Shown: positions 1-6,775 of the stretch, piece after piece
How the letters are laid out: every line of letters starts with the position of its first letter
How positions within the stretch are numbered: position 1 is the stretch's first letter
Source: JAXDLH01 sp034666705
GTDB lineage: Bacteria; Chloroflexota; UBA6077; SHYK01
Reading direction: 5' to 3'
Assembly: GCA_034666705.1 (NCBI GenBank)
Contig: JAXDLH010000416.1
Location: 1 to 12,176 of the forward strand
DNA length: 12,176 bases
Made by a program: the position numbers and the translations under genes
The notes under the pieces: model-generated
What the model saw: the letters and a program-made list of their open reading frames with translations, nothing else
Databases searched by the model: none
What the model was told of the DNA's origin: nothing

Positions 1-1549
1 CATTTTCGTAGTTGTAGCTCGCCAGAAAATCCGACAATGTCTCTACTAGCTGGTCACCATTGGGCAATGCCCGCTTGCGCCGTATCTCAGGGAGCAGGTC
101 ATATCGAATCTCCCGATAGTCCCGCCCACCCATCGCCTTGAGAGCCTGTGCACTGACCGTAGCCCGCCGAATCGCACCCGCGACCGCCTGGAACCCGGGC
201 GCGCCGAGAATCTCCACATAGTCCGCCATCAGTCCTCCAATCACGCGGTGTGCATGCGCCGTTGTAAACGCCGGCAAGCGCCGGCCGCGATCACGTGCGG
301 GAACGAGGAAGGCGCCATACGCGCCCATGAAATCAATCAGCGCGTCGGCTGCGGTCTTGCCCCGTTGCTCGAGGAAACGCCTGTAGGAGATGAGCAGCCC
401 GATCTCGTCCGAATGGTCTGCCTGCAGCGATGCGACCACACGCCGATGCTCGTCGAGGATCGCCAGCCAATCGTCTGCATCATCTCGGCTGTTGATCACG
501 AACCAGTCGGGCAAGGCAAGCTGGGTTAGCTCAGACACCGCACGCGCCTGGCCGAGCGACTGATAGTTTGTGATGGAGAGACCCGAGATCACGCGCGCGG
601 GTGTTCGCCCGGCCAGGTGAATACCCAGGAGCGCGCCGACGCCAACGGGCTGGTCTCCAAACTCGGACCGCCTGATCAGAATCTGTGCCAGGTTGATCAC
701 CGCTAGGGCGTCTAACTTAGGAGCATTTCCATAGATGGATGCGGTCCGCAGTTCGGTCGCAACCTCTTGCAGGCCGGCTAGCGAGATATCGGCCGGCACC
801 GGGCAGAGTACGCGAATGTGCTCGCCCTTGCTCCCCATGAAGAAGGGGCAGGCGCAGGCGAAATAGCCGCGGTAACGGAGCCACTCGGTGAGCGAGTCAG
901 TCCACTGCTCCTTGGTTCGGTCGTTGCGGTCGGTCCCCTTTGGCTTCAGGGCGCTGTAGCCTTTGGCCGCATTGGGGTTGAAGAGTTGCACGGCGGAGAC
1001 ACCCCAGCTCAAGCCGGAGGGAGCGCCACCTTGCAGTCTGGCAAGCCCCTCCACGAGTTGCTGCCGAAGCTCGTCAGGGTCAACGCCCATCATTGCGACA
1101 TGAATTCGGTTGGTGTTGTTAAAACCTTGGAGCACGTTGAGAATCTGCAATAGGCGCCAGTCGGCCCGGGGTCGGTTGTTCTGCAAGATCTCGGCGATGC
1201 CCGGATCGCCTTCCGTCGCCTTTTTCTCGCGGATCGCCTTGCGAGTCTGGTTGTAGAGATCGACGCGCTTGCGCTCATCCTGGTAAGAGACGACGACGAC
1301 GCTCGAAATGCCAGCGGGAATTGCTTCAGTCTTGGCTTGCAGGAACGGATAGCCTGGGGTGGGGTGAAGATCCTCTAGCAGGTCGATCGCCCCTGCGACC
1401 TGCACGCGAAAGCGTGGTCCGTCCTCGAATAGACGAACGGACGAGTTACCCGCCGCCGAGGCAAGCAGGTCGGCGAGCCCAACTGCCGCGAACACGTCGG
1501 CGTGAGTCCCGGTCTGCTTGGATGATCCAAAGGTCAGATCAGCAGACAC
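1..1549 (-). CDS. Cas8-like large subunit of a type I effector complex (partial, C-terminus off window)
   Basis: I translated the minus strand by hand from the GTG at 1549; the frame stays open to base 1, giving 516 residues with the 3' end missing. The GTG overlaps the cas3 stop by 11 bases and has an AGGGAG ribosome site five bases upstream. The N-terminus has a THADVFAAVGLADLLAS segment (residues 15-31). A cysteine cluster, ACACP (231-235) with a further Cys at 249, lies mid-protein. The last visible part, about 452-516, is helical and basic (IRRATVSAQALKAMGGRDY, then EIRRKRALP and FLASYNYEN), which resembles the helical C-terminal part of some Cas8 large subunits. Position directly after cas3, length and this C-terminal pattern are the basis for Cas8; I do not recognise the exact subfamily. 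It lacks the N-terminal pattern I would expect of Csx17. Role by inference: PAM recognition and scaffold of Cascade. Confidence 0.55.
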   Translation of the reverse strand, partial: MSADLTFGSSKQTGTHADVFAAVGLADLLASAAGNSSVRLFEDGPRFRVQVAGAIDLLEDLHPTPGYPFLQAKTEAIPAGISSVVVVSYQDERKRVDLYNQTRKAIREKKATEGDPGIAEILQNNRPRADWRLLQILNVLQGFNNTNRIHVAMMGVDPDELRQQLVEGLARLQGGAPSGLSWGVSAVQLFNPNAAKGYSALKPKGTDRNDRTKEQWTDSLTEWLRYRGYFACACPFFMGSKGEHIRVLCPVPADISLAGLQEVATELRTASIYGNAPKLDALAVINLAQILIRRSEFGDQPVGVGALLGIHLAGRTPARVISGLSITNYQSLGQARAVSELTQLALPDWFVINSRDDADDWLAILDEHRRVVASLQADHSDEIGLLISYRRFLEQRGKTAADALIDFMGAYGAFLVPARDRGRRLPAFTTAHAHRVIGGLMADYVEILGAPGFQAVAGAIRRATVSAQALKAMGGRDYREIRYDLLPEIRRKRALPNGDQLVETLSDFLASYNYEN

Positions 1550-3965
1550 CCTCGCTCCCTTCGGCCGTCGCCCGCTGGTCGGCGAGGCGCAGTGTGCGCA
1601 TGAGGTAACTCACGAGCGGCCAGGCGTCGCGCAAAGTGTCAAGCGTGGTTGTCACATCCAGGAGCTCGCCCACTATGCCGCTTCGGTTCTTTTGTCGGTA
1701 CAACTCATCAATCAAGGCGGCGCTCGTGTGCTCGATATGAGCCGCTGCAAGATCAGGCTGCCATCGAGCCCAGAGTGGATCGATCCCCATGTCCGGCGCA
1801 TGGGGCAGCCATCCGCCGTGGTGGGCCAATACGCTGGCGAGCACTGCGGAGGCGAGTAGGCCCTCGCGTTCTGGAGCAACCCTCAGTTCTTGAGCGAGCA
1901 GCCCACACGCCACAAGCGCGCTTGCGGCAGCATGCGGCGGGCGTCGGGGCTGGAAACCACGGTTCGCAGCTCGATCCTCGAAATTGTCGGGGTCGAAGTC
2001 AGTGTGAGCGAGGCCCTCGAGGTGTTCATAGCCGGCCTCCTTCTTCTTTTGCCAGGCCTCCGCCCACCGCTGCCACGATACCTGGAGCTTGCCCAGGTCA
2101 TGCAAGACACCGCTCGCGTACGCAGCGCGCTGAACCTCCGCGGCGGTCAGCCCGAAGCGTGCCTCCAGGCCGTTCCCGAGAAACCCCGGCACCCCATCTT
2201 GCTCGATCGTGCGGCGTTCGGCCGCTTGGGCTACCGCGCGAGCATGCTTTGCCCATGACTCGCGGTGAAGTGGCTTGTAGCCTCGCTTGGGAGGAAGCGC
2301 GCGTTCGGGACTCTCCTCATCGCCCGACGTTCCAATCTCCAGGCCAGCTTCTTTTGAGTAGGAAGCGACGGCGGGTGAAACGCAGACGACGAACGCTCGC
2401 CTGAGCTGCGCGTCAGTCTCCAGCGGCTCCCAATGCGGCAACACCCCCGGATCTGCATCGCCGAAGGACCAAGTCCAAGCCCTGGGCGACTGCTCCACGC
2501 CGCTTGCGTCATTTACGAATGGGCGTAATTGCCAGCGGGAGATCGAAACTGCCTCTCGTTTCCCTGGCGCGTCAGGCAGGTTCGCCGGCTTGGCCACGAT
2601 CACGCTGATCTCGTCGACGCTCTCCTCACGGATCAGGTCCGACACGCGCGTTGGGTTGCGCTGGATCGAGTTCTGGTGGATCCGTCCTAGCATGACGTCG
2701 AGCCGCTGTTGCCAGCCGTCCCTGAGCGTAGACTCGTCCAGCTTTCGATGCACCATTTCGACCCATTGGCCGGAAACACCAGGTGTGAGTGGTTGGCTCG
2801 ACAGAGTGTGTTGCTCCAACACTTTGAGTGTCGCGTCCAGCGTTTCGTCCGGAGCTTGGAGAGTGCCGTAAGGGAGCCATGCCGGGGCGTCCTCCAGCAG
2901 GGGATACACGTGCACCGTGCCGTCCTCTCCCGGGTAGCGAGCGCAGCGGCCGGCGCGCTGGACGAGGGCATTCATCGGACACAGCTCAGTGTGCAAATCG
3001 TCGCACGAAATGTCGACACCCGCTTCGATCACCTGGGTCGCGATCAGCACAGCACGCCCACTAGCCTCTTTCCCAAATAGGCGGCGCAGGGCGGCAACCT
3101 TTTCGGCGCGATCCGTCTTGAAGAATCGTGAGTGAAGCAAGAGTACGGGGACGTCATCCGGCAACTCCGCCCGCAAAGCGTGATAGAGCGCCTGTGCGCG
3201 CGGCACGGTATTGCAGATCACGATCGTGCGGCCCGAGCTGGCGCGGAGCACGGACTCCGCCGAGAGTGGCTGCGCCTCGAGCGTGAGGGTGCGGGTTACC
3301 TTGGCCACAGTTGGCAGGTCCGCGATCTCTGCCTCGGATGGACTGGCATCTTCCGCCCCCACCGCGCTCCGTAGCTCGTCACACAGTGGGCTCGTGGCCG
3401 TCGCGGTCATCCACACGCATTGAGTCAAATCACGGAAAAGATGCAGTCCCGCAGCACCGGTAAGAAAGGCGCGCTGCGGTTCCATGAGGTGGAACTCGTC
3501 GAAAACGACGAGCGCGCCGGCAATAGCCGCCGAGTTGATGTTGTGGAGACTACCAGACAGTCCATAGGGTCCGGAAAGAAGCCCACTTAGGACTTGATCG
3601 TAGGTGGTGACGACGATCTTTCCAAGCTCAAAGAACGGATCGTCGGGCTGCTCGCCAGTTTGCATCCGGACGAACTCGTCCGGATCCTTCCCCGCTCGGC
3701 GGGCCAGCGCTCGGGCCTCTTCATAGATCCCCTGTGCAAGGGTCCGTAGCGGCACGGCATAGATCAACCGTGTCGGCCGATCCACCCAGCCGCCGAAAAG
3801 GAACGGCGTTAGCACGGTAAGCGTCTTACCCGCGCCTGTAGGTGCGGCTAGCACAAGGTTCTTGCGCTCCGCCAGCATCTCCGCCGCCCGCATCTGGAAT
3901 TCGTAAGGCTCAAAGCGATTCTGCTTGACGAAGAAATCACGATACTCGTCCGCGTTCCAGGGCAT
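1539..3965 (-). CDS. cas3: Cas3 helicase-nuclease with C-terminal HD domain
   Basis: This 808-aa protein is the type I CRISPR interference enzyme that unwinds and degrades target DNA after Cascade binding. The superfamily 2 helicase comes first: Walker A APTGAGKT (41-48), DEFH box (156-159), TAT (187-189), motif V around VLIATQVIEAGVDIS (306-320) and motif VI QRAGR (336-340). The HD nuclease follows at about 565-800: candidate metal ligands are His567 or His574, HD at 622-623 in VLHDLGK, His678, His714-715 in LAHHGGW, and Asp796 in RLADQRA. This order is the reverse of common Cas3 and matches what is known for subtype I-G (former I-U), but the next gene does not look like the I-G Csx17. The start at 3965 was chosen because the helicase begins here and a G-rich ribosome site (GGGGGT) precedes it; the frame stays open upstream to 4187, but that part overlaps the 72-aa gene and reads as noise. 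All helicase motifs look intact. Confidence 0.93.
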   Translation of the reverse strand: MPWNADEYRDFFVKQNRFEPYEFQMRAAEMLAERKNLVLAAPTGAGKTLTVLTPFLFGGWVDRPTRLIYAVPLRTLAQGIYEEARALARRAGKDPDEFVRMQTGEQPDDPFFELGKIVVTTYDQVLSGLLSGPYGLSGSLHNINSAAIAGALVVFDEFHLMEPQRAFLTGAAGLHLFRDLTQCVWMTATATSPLCDELRSAVGAEDASPSEAEIADLPTVAKVTRTLTLEAQPLSAESVLRASSGRTIVICNTVPRAQALYHALRAELPDDVPVLLLHSRFFKTDRAEKVAALRRLFGKEASGRAVLIATQVIEAGVDISCDDLHTELCPMNALVQRAGRCARYPGEDGTVHVYPLLEDAPAWLPYGTLQAPDETLDATLKVLEQHTLSSQPLTPGVSGQWVEMVHRKLDESTLRDGWQQRLDVMLGRIHQNSIQRNPTRVSDLIREESVDEISVIVAKPANLPDAPGKREAVSISRWQLRPFVNDASGVEQSPRAWTWSFGDADPGVLPHWEPLETDAQLRRAFVVCVSPAVASYSKEAGLEIGTSGDEESPERALPPKRGYKPLHRESWAKHARAVAQAAERRTIEQDGVPGFLGNGLEARFGLTAAEVQRAAYASGVLHDLGKLQVSWQRWAEAWQKKKEAGYEHLEGLAHTDFDPDNFEDRAANRGFQPRRPPHAAASALVACGLLAQELRVAPEREGLLASAVLASVLAHHGGWLPHAPDMGIDPLWARWQPDLAAAHIEHTSAALIDELYRQKNRSGIVGELLDVTTTLDTLRDAWPLVSYLMRTLRLADQRATAEGSEGVC
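1555..1560 (-). promoter_or_regulatory. Ribosome binding site of the Cas8-like gene
   Basis: AGGGAG on the minus strand lies five bases before the GTG at 1549, inside the end of cas3. It decides this GTG as the start and suggests translational coupling to cas3. Confidence 0.5.
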
Positions 3966-4009
3966 TGAGGTACCCCCAAGTTTTCCCTTCACTTCGTTTA
4001 GGGCTGATA

Positions 4010-4228
4010 TCACGCCGACGCGCTCGTGGGTGGCTTGAGCCGTCCCTGGGCTTCTTCCGTAAATACCGACCAGACTCGTAGGTTCATGACCGCTGCAAGA
4101 TAGCCGGCAGCGAAATCCTCTTTGCTGCAGCGCGGACGGCGAAAACCAGATTGCTCGTATGCACGCTCGAATGATCGACGTGCCCATAGTGTTAGGTCAT
4201 CGAGCGTGGGAATTGGTTCCAGCATCAT
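4010..4228 (-). CDS. Small hypothetical protein upstream of cas3 (72 aa)
   Basis: I do not recognise this protein. It begins with tandem ATGs at 4228 and 4225 and has one of the strongest ribosome sites in the window (AGGAGGGG, six bases upstream). The 72 residues contain an aromatic and charged central part (LWARRSFERAYEQSGFRRP), then a short hydrophobic helix-like segment (DFAAGYLAAVMNLRVWSVF, about 42-60) and a polar tail. There is no signal peptide and the hydrophobic stretch is too short and mixed for a clear membrane span. The stop lies 44 bases before the cas3 start, so it is probably the first gene of the cas3-cas8 transcript. Possible roles are a small Cas accessory protein or half of a toxin-antitoxin pair with the divergent UPF0175 gene; neither is shown by sequence. 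Confidence 0.6.
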   Translation of the reverse strand: MMLEPIPTLDDLTLWARRSFERAYEQSGFRRPRCSKEDFAAGYLAAVMNLRVWSVFTEEAQGRLKPPTSASA

Positions 4229-4234
4229 GAGACA

Positions 4235-4242
4235 CCCCTCCT
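4235..4242 (-). promoter_or_regulatory. Strong ribosome binding site of the 72-aa gene
   Basis: AGGAGGGG on the minus strand lies six bases before the ATG at 4228. It fixes the start of the small gene, although the reading frame itself stays open further upstream to 4312. Confidence 0.6.
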
Positions 4243-4303
4243 GCGGGATTCCAGCAACAATGAACGCGAGCTGTGGCCTCCGAGGCACAGTCGCTGATCC
4301 AAG

Positions 4304-4309
4304 TACAAT
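4304..4309 (+). promoter_or_regulatory. Candidate -10 element of a leaderless promoter (UPF0175 gene)
   Basis: TACAAT differs from the TATAAT consensus by one base and ends six bases before the ATG at 4316. That spacing would put the transcript start at or next to the start codon. No Shine-Dalgarno sequence is present upstream of the ATG, and I see no good -35 box. Leaderless genes with this -10 spacing are known from Deinococcus and actinobacteria; application here is inference. Confidence 0.4.
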
Positions 4310-4315
4310 CAATCT

Positions 4316-4648
4316 ATGGCTATGTCACGACCGGCCAAGACCAAGATTCGAACCATAAAAGTCCCCCTTCCGGAGGACGCGATTGCCCTACTGGGATCCT
4401 CGCCCGAGAAGGCAGCGCGCGAGCTGCAGATCTTGGCGTACGTCGAGCTGTACCGCAGCGGCACGATCTCGGGTGGTTGGGCCGCTGAGTGGCTCGGAAT
4501 GACTCTGTGGGAGTTCATCCAGCTGCTCCGGAAACACGAGGTGTCATATTTCGACGACACTCCGGGGGTACTGGAACGGCAGGTCCCGGCAGCGGAGGCG
4601 ATCTGGAACAGGAACCCCGCGCCGCCGTTCTCGTCGGACACGCCTTGA
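4316..4648 (+). CDS. UPF0175-family antitoxin-like protein
   Basis: This 110-aa protein matches the UPF0175 pattern from memory: an N-terminal strand with IRTIKVPLPEDAIALLG, a helix with KAARELQILAYVELYRSG, then an HTH-like ISGGWAAEWLGMTLWEF and the typical ending HEVSYFDD. Members of this family are usually the antitoxin and DNA-binding half of toxin-antitoxin pairs whose toxin is a PIN-domain nuclease (DUF3368 type) encoded just downstream. Here no PIN gene follows: the next gene is cas1, convergent on the other strand with 67 bases between the stops. It is thus an orphan, or its partner is the divergent 72-aa protein 87 bases away. It is the only plus-strand gene of the window and sits exactly between the cas1 end and the cas3 block. 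An alternative in-frame ATG lies at 4322. A role as local regulator of the cas3 block is possible but not shown. Confidence 0.75.
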   Translation: MAMSRPAKTKIRTIKVPLPEDAIALLGSSPEKAARELQILAYVELYRSGTISGGWAAEWLGMTLWEFIQLLRKHEVSYFDDTPGVLERQVPAAEAIWNRNPAPPFSSDTP

Positions 4649-4715
4649 GCGTACGTGCGGAGTTGGCGGTCCTTTTCCTCAAATCGGCAGTTGGTGTGCA
4701 TCGTCCGCACCCCCA

Positions 4716-5807
4716 TCACCAGCGCCCCAGCCACGGGTTGTATTGCGCCTCGCCGCGCACGAACGTGGCCACGCGCCGTGCCTGGGACTGGATGATCGTG
4801 CGGAGGCGGCGACGGCGGCCCTCGTAGAGCTCGTCGCCCTCCAGGCGCTCGTTCACCCGCTCGGCCAGCGAGCGCCGCGTGGCGTCGTCGAGTCGGCCGC
4901 TGGCATCCTGCGCCAGCGCGACCCGTTGGTTGAATTGGGCGAAGATGCAGCGGTCCACCGCGAAGGCGCGGAACTCCTCGACGAGATCGAGCACCAGGCT
5001 GGGCTTGCCGGGCCGGTCCTCGTGCAGGAAGCCGGCGTAGGGGTCGAGTCCTGCCAGCAGCACGGCCCGCTCGACCTGCGCGTAGAGGATGCCGTAGCCG
5101 TAGTTCAGGCACTGGTTCACCAGGTCCGCAGCGCCGCGCGTCTCGCGGCTGGCCCACACGACCTCGTCGTCGAGCCGCACCAGGTGGCGCGCGGCCTCCC
5201 AGTAGTGCCGCGCCCCCTGCGCCTCCAGGTTCATCACGGTCATGCGCACCGCGTCCGCGCTGTCGCCGGGCACGCCCTCCACCCGGTTCGCCAGGTGCTC
5301 GAGGCGGAAGGCGGCGTCGCGGGCCATCTCGTGGATCTCCACGTCCACGCGCGCCCGATATTTCGCCATGTACTTGAGCAGCGCCGCCTGGTTGAGCAGC
5401 TTGCCGCGGGCGAAGGTGCGAATGAGCTGGGCGCCACGCGCGTCGTCGAAGGCGAGCAGTTGTTGCCGACGGGTCTGCACGGTGCCGGTCAGCTCGGGAG
5501 AGATCAGCTTGGCATAGGGCGCGCCGCTGCGCGAGATGAATGAGATCGGGATGCCGCGCTCGGCGCAGGCGCGAATCGCATCGGAGCTGAGGCTGACGCC
5601 GCCGCCGAGCACCAGCACGTGCTCCAGTCCCAGCAGCGGCCGCTCCCCGATGTGCGCGCCCTTCACGCTGAGCTGCAGCCGCTCGCTGTGCTTGCCAATA
5701 AAGGCGCCGGGCTGGTCGACGAGCAGGCAGCCGTCGGGCAGCTCGGCAGCCTCGTCGATCGAGCGCATCGGTACACGGCTCCGGGGCTTGACGGTCGTCT
5801 CGGTCAC
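4716..5807 (-). CDS. cas1: Cas1 spacer integrase
   Basis: Cas1 inserts new spacers at the CRISPR leader as a complex with Cas2. The 363-aa protein has the N-terminal strand domain with VLVLGGGVSLSSDAIRACAE (65-84) and GIPISFISRSG (85-95), then the helical catalytic domain: Glu195 in NLEAQGARHYW, the LNYGYGILYAQVERAVL helix (234-250), His262 in GLDPYAGFLHEDRPGKPS, and acidic Asp274 and Glu278 in LVLDLVEEFR. All expected metal ligands are present, so it should be active. The GTG at 5807 was chosen because a perfect GGAGG lies seven bases upstream; the GTGA overlaps the cas6 stop by four bases, which implies coupled translation. It is a stand-alone Cas1, without fused Cas4 or reverse transcriptase, and no cas2 is found next to it in this window. 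A slightly shorter start is possible at Met14. Confidence 0.96.
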   Translation of the reverse strand: MTETTVKPRSRVPMRSIDEAAELPDGCLLVDQPGAFIGKHSERLQLSVKGAHIGERPLLGLEHVLVLGGGVSLSSDAIRACAERGIPISFISRSGAPYAKLISPELTGTVQTRRQQLLAFDDARGAQLIRTFARGKLLNQAALLKYMAKYRARVDVEIHEMARDAAFRLEHLANRVEGVPGDSADAVRMTVMNLEAQGARHYWEAARHLVRLDDEVVWASRETRGAADLVNQCLNYGYGILYAQVERAVLLAGLDPYAGFLHEDRPGKPSLVLDLVEEFRAFAVDRCIFAQFNQRVALAQDASGRLDDATRRSLAERVNERLEGDELYEGRRRRLRTIIQSQARRVATFVRGEAQYNPWLGRW

Positions 5808-6775
5808 GATGGCGCCTCCAGCCGATAGCGGCCATTGCCCATCGCGGCGTCCTTGCCTACGTGCGTCAGACTCCCCCATACGAGCCACGGCAGCAACGGC
5901 GCCAGGTCGCCCTCGACCGTGACGCCGCCGACGAGCCCGCCCATCGGCAACGCTCGCTCGTGGCGGCCGGAGCCGCGGAACAGCTCCTGCCACTCGACCC
6001 GCCGCTCCGCGATCTGCACCTCGCTCGCCTGGCGGAGCAGCCCGGCGACGTCCGGGGGCGGAGCGCTGCCGGCATAGCGCGCGCCGAGCGCCGTAAGCCG
6101 CTCGAGCAGGCGCGCGAACAGGGTGCGGAACGCGAGGCCCTCTGGCTTGACGAGCCGTCCGCCCTCCACCAGCCGCAGCGGCGCCTCCAGCTCGATCCGC
6201 AGCCGCTCCGCGCCGCCGCGCGTCGCCAAGGTCGCCGCCTCATCGTGCACGTCGGCTTCACTCACCGGCAGGCCTGGCGTGTGCACCGTCGCGCCGCGGG
6301 CGCGCTGGTACACGGCCTCCTGACGGCCTCGCAGCGGGTTCACCGCCCACACCTCGTCCAGGCGGAATCCCCCCTCGCGCCGCGCCCCCATCCCGGCGCG
6401 GCCCATCTCCTCGACGCCGAGCAGGGTGTATGGGAAGTGGCCGAGTGCGCGGCCGAACGTCGCCAGCTCGAACTCGAAGGTCTGGCCCGGCTCGTAGGCG
6501 AGCGGCCCCCGCAGCGGCGGCCGCAGCACGTAGGGGCGAGGTACGTCGCGGCCGCGCCGGTCGTCCTCGTCCACCGGCGCGAGCAGGAAGCAGACCGGGC
6601 AGTCGGCGGCGAGGGCCGGCTGCCCACACGCTGGCCCCCCACCGGCCACGCAGAACTGCCGCCGCAGGGTGCCGAAGAGGGCGCCGCGCAGCGCTGCCCC
6701 GGTCGCCGGCGGCAATCGCAGCGGCGCCATCACCTCGGCGCGGAAGCGCAGCAAGTGAACCTGCAGCTCGGCCAT
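5804..6775 (-). CDS. cas6: Cas6 pre-crRNA processing endoribonuclease (RAMP)
   Basis: Cas6 cuts the CRISPR precursor transcript within the repeat to give crRNAs. The 323 residues show the two-part RAMP layout. The N-terminal half has PATGAALRGALFGTLRRQFC (23-42) and the GQTFEFELATFGRALGHFPY stretch (97-116) followed by GVEEMGRAGMG. The C-terminal half has LRIELEAPLRLVEGGRLVKP (192-211), FRTLFARLLERLTAL (216-230), PMGGLVGGVTVEGDLAPLLPWL and the glycine-rich loop GSLTHVGKDAAMGNGRYRLE (301-320), which is the family signature. Four cysteines at 42, 50, 59 and 62 could bind zinc. The start ATG shares one base with the herA stop (TGATG). The catalytic residue cannot be named by eye in this family. 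I recognise the broad stand-alone Cas6 family that also serves type III and I-A/I-B loci, so subtype cannot be inferred from it. Confidence 0.9.
   Translation of the reverse strand: MAELQVHLLRFRAEVMAPLRLPPATGAALRGALFGTLRRQFCVAGGGPACGQPALAADCPVCFLLAPVDEDDRRGRDVPRPYVLRPPLRGPLAYEPGQTFEFELATFGRALGHFPYTLLGVEEMGRAGMGARREGGFRLDEVWAVNPLRGRQEAVYQRARGATVHTPGLPVSEADVHDEAATLATRGGAERLRIELEAPLRLVEGGRLVKPEGLAFRTLFARLLERLTALGARYAGSAPPPDVAGLLRQASEVQIAERRVEWQELFRGSGRHERALPMGGLVGGVTVEGDLAPLLPWLVWGSLTHVGKDAAMGNGRYRLEAPS
5815..5819 (-). promoter_or_regulatory. Ribosome binding site of cas1
   Basis: A perfect GGAGG on the minus strand sits seven bases before the GTG at 5807, within the end of cas6. It decides the GTG as the start although the frame remains open far upstream. 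Confidence 0.65.

Noticed and set aside
4655..4710. GTGCGGA and TCCGCAC as inverted repeat between the converging cas1 and antitoxin genes
   Set aside because: Only seven base pairs with a 42-base loop and no U-tract, too weak to call a terminator.
4309..5835. A 508-codon minus-strand frame across cas1 and the antitoxin
   Set aside because: It is out of frame with cas1, is Arg-rich low-complexity translation, and its tail is antisense to the UPF0175 gene; it contains no Cas2-like pattern.
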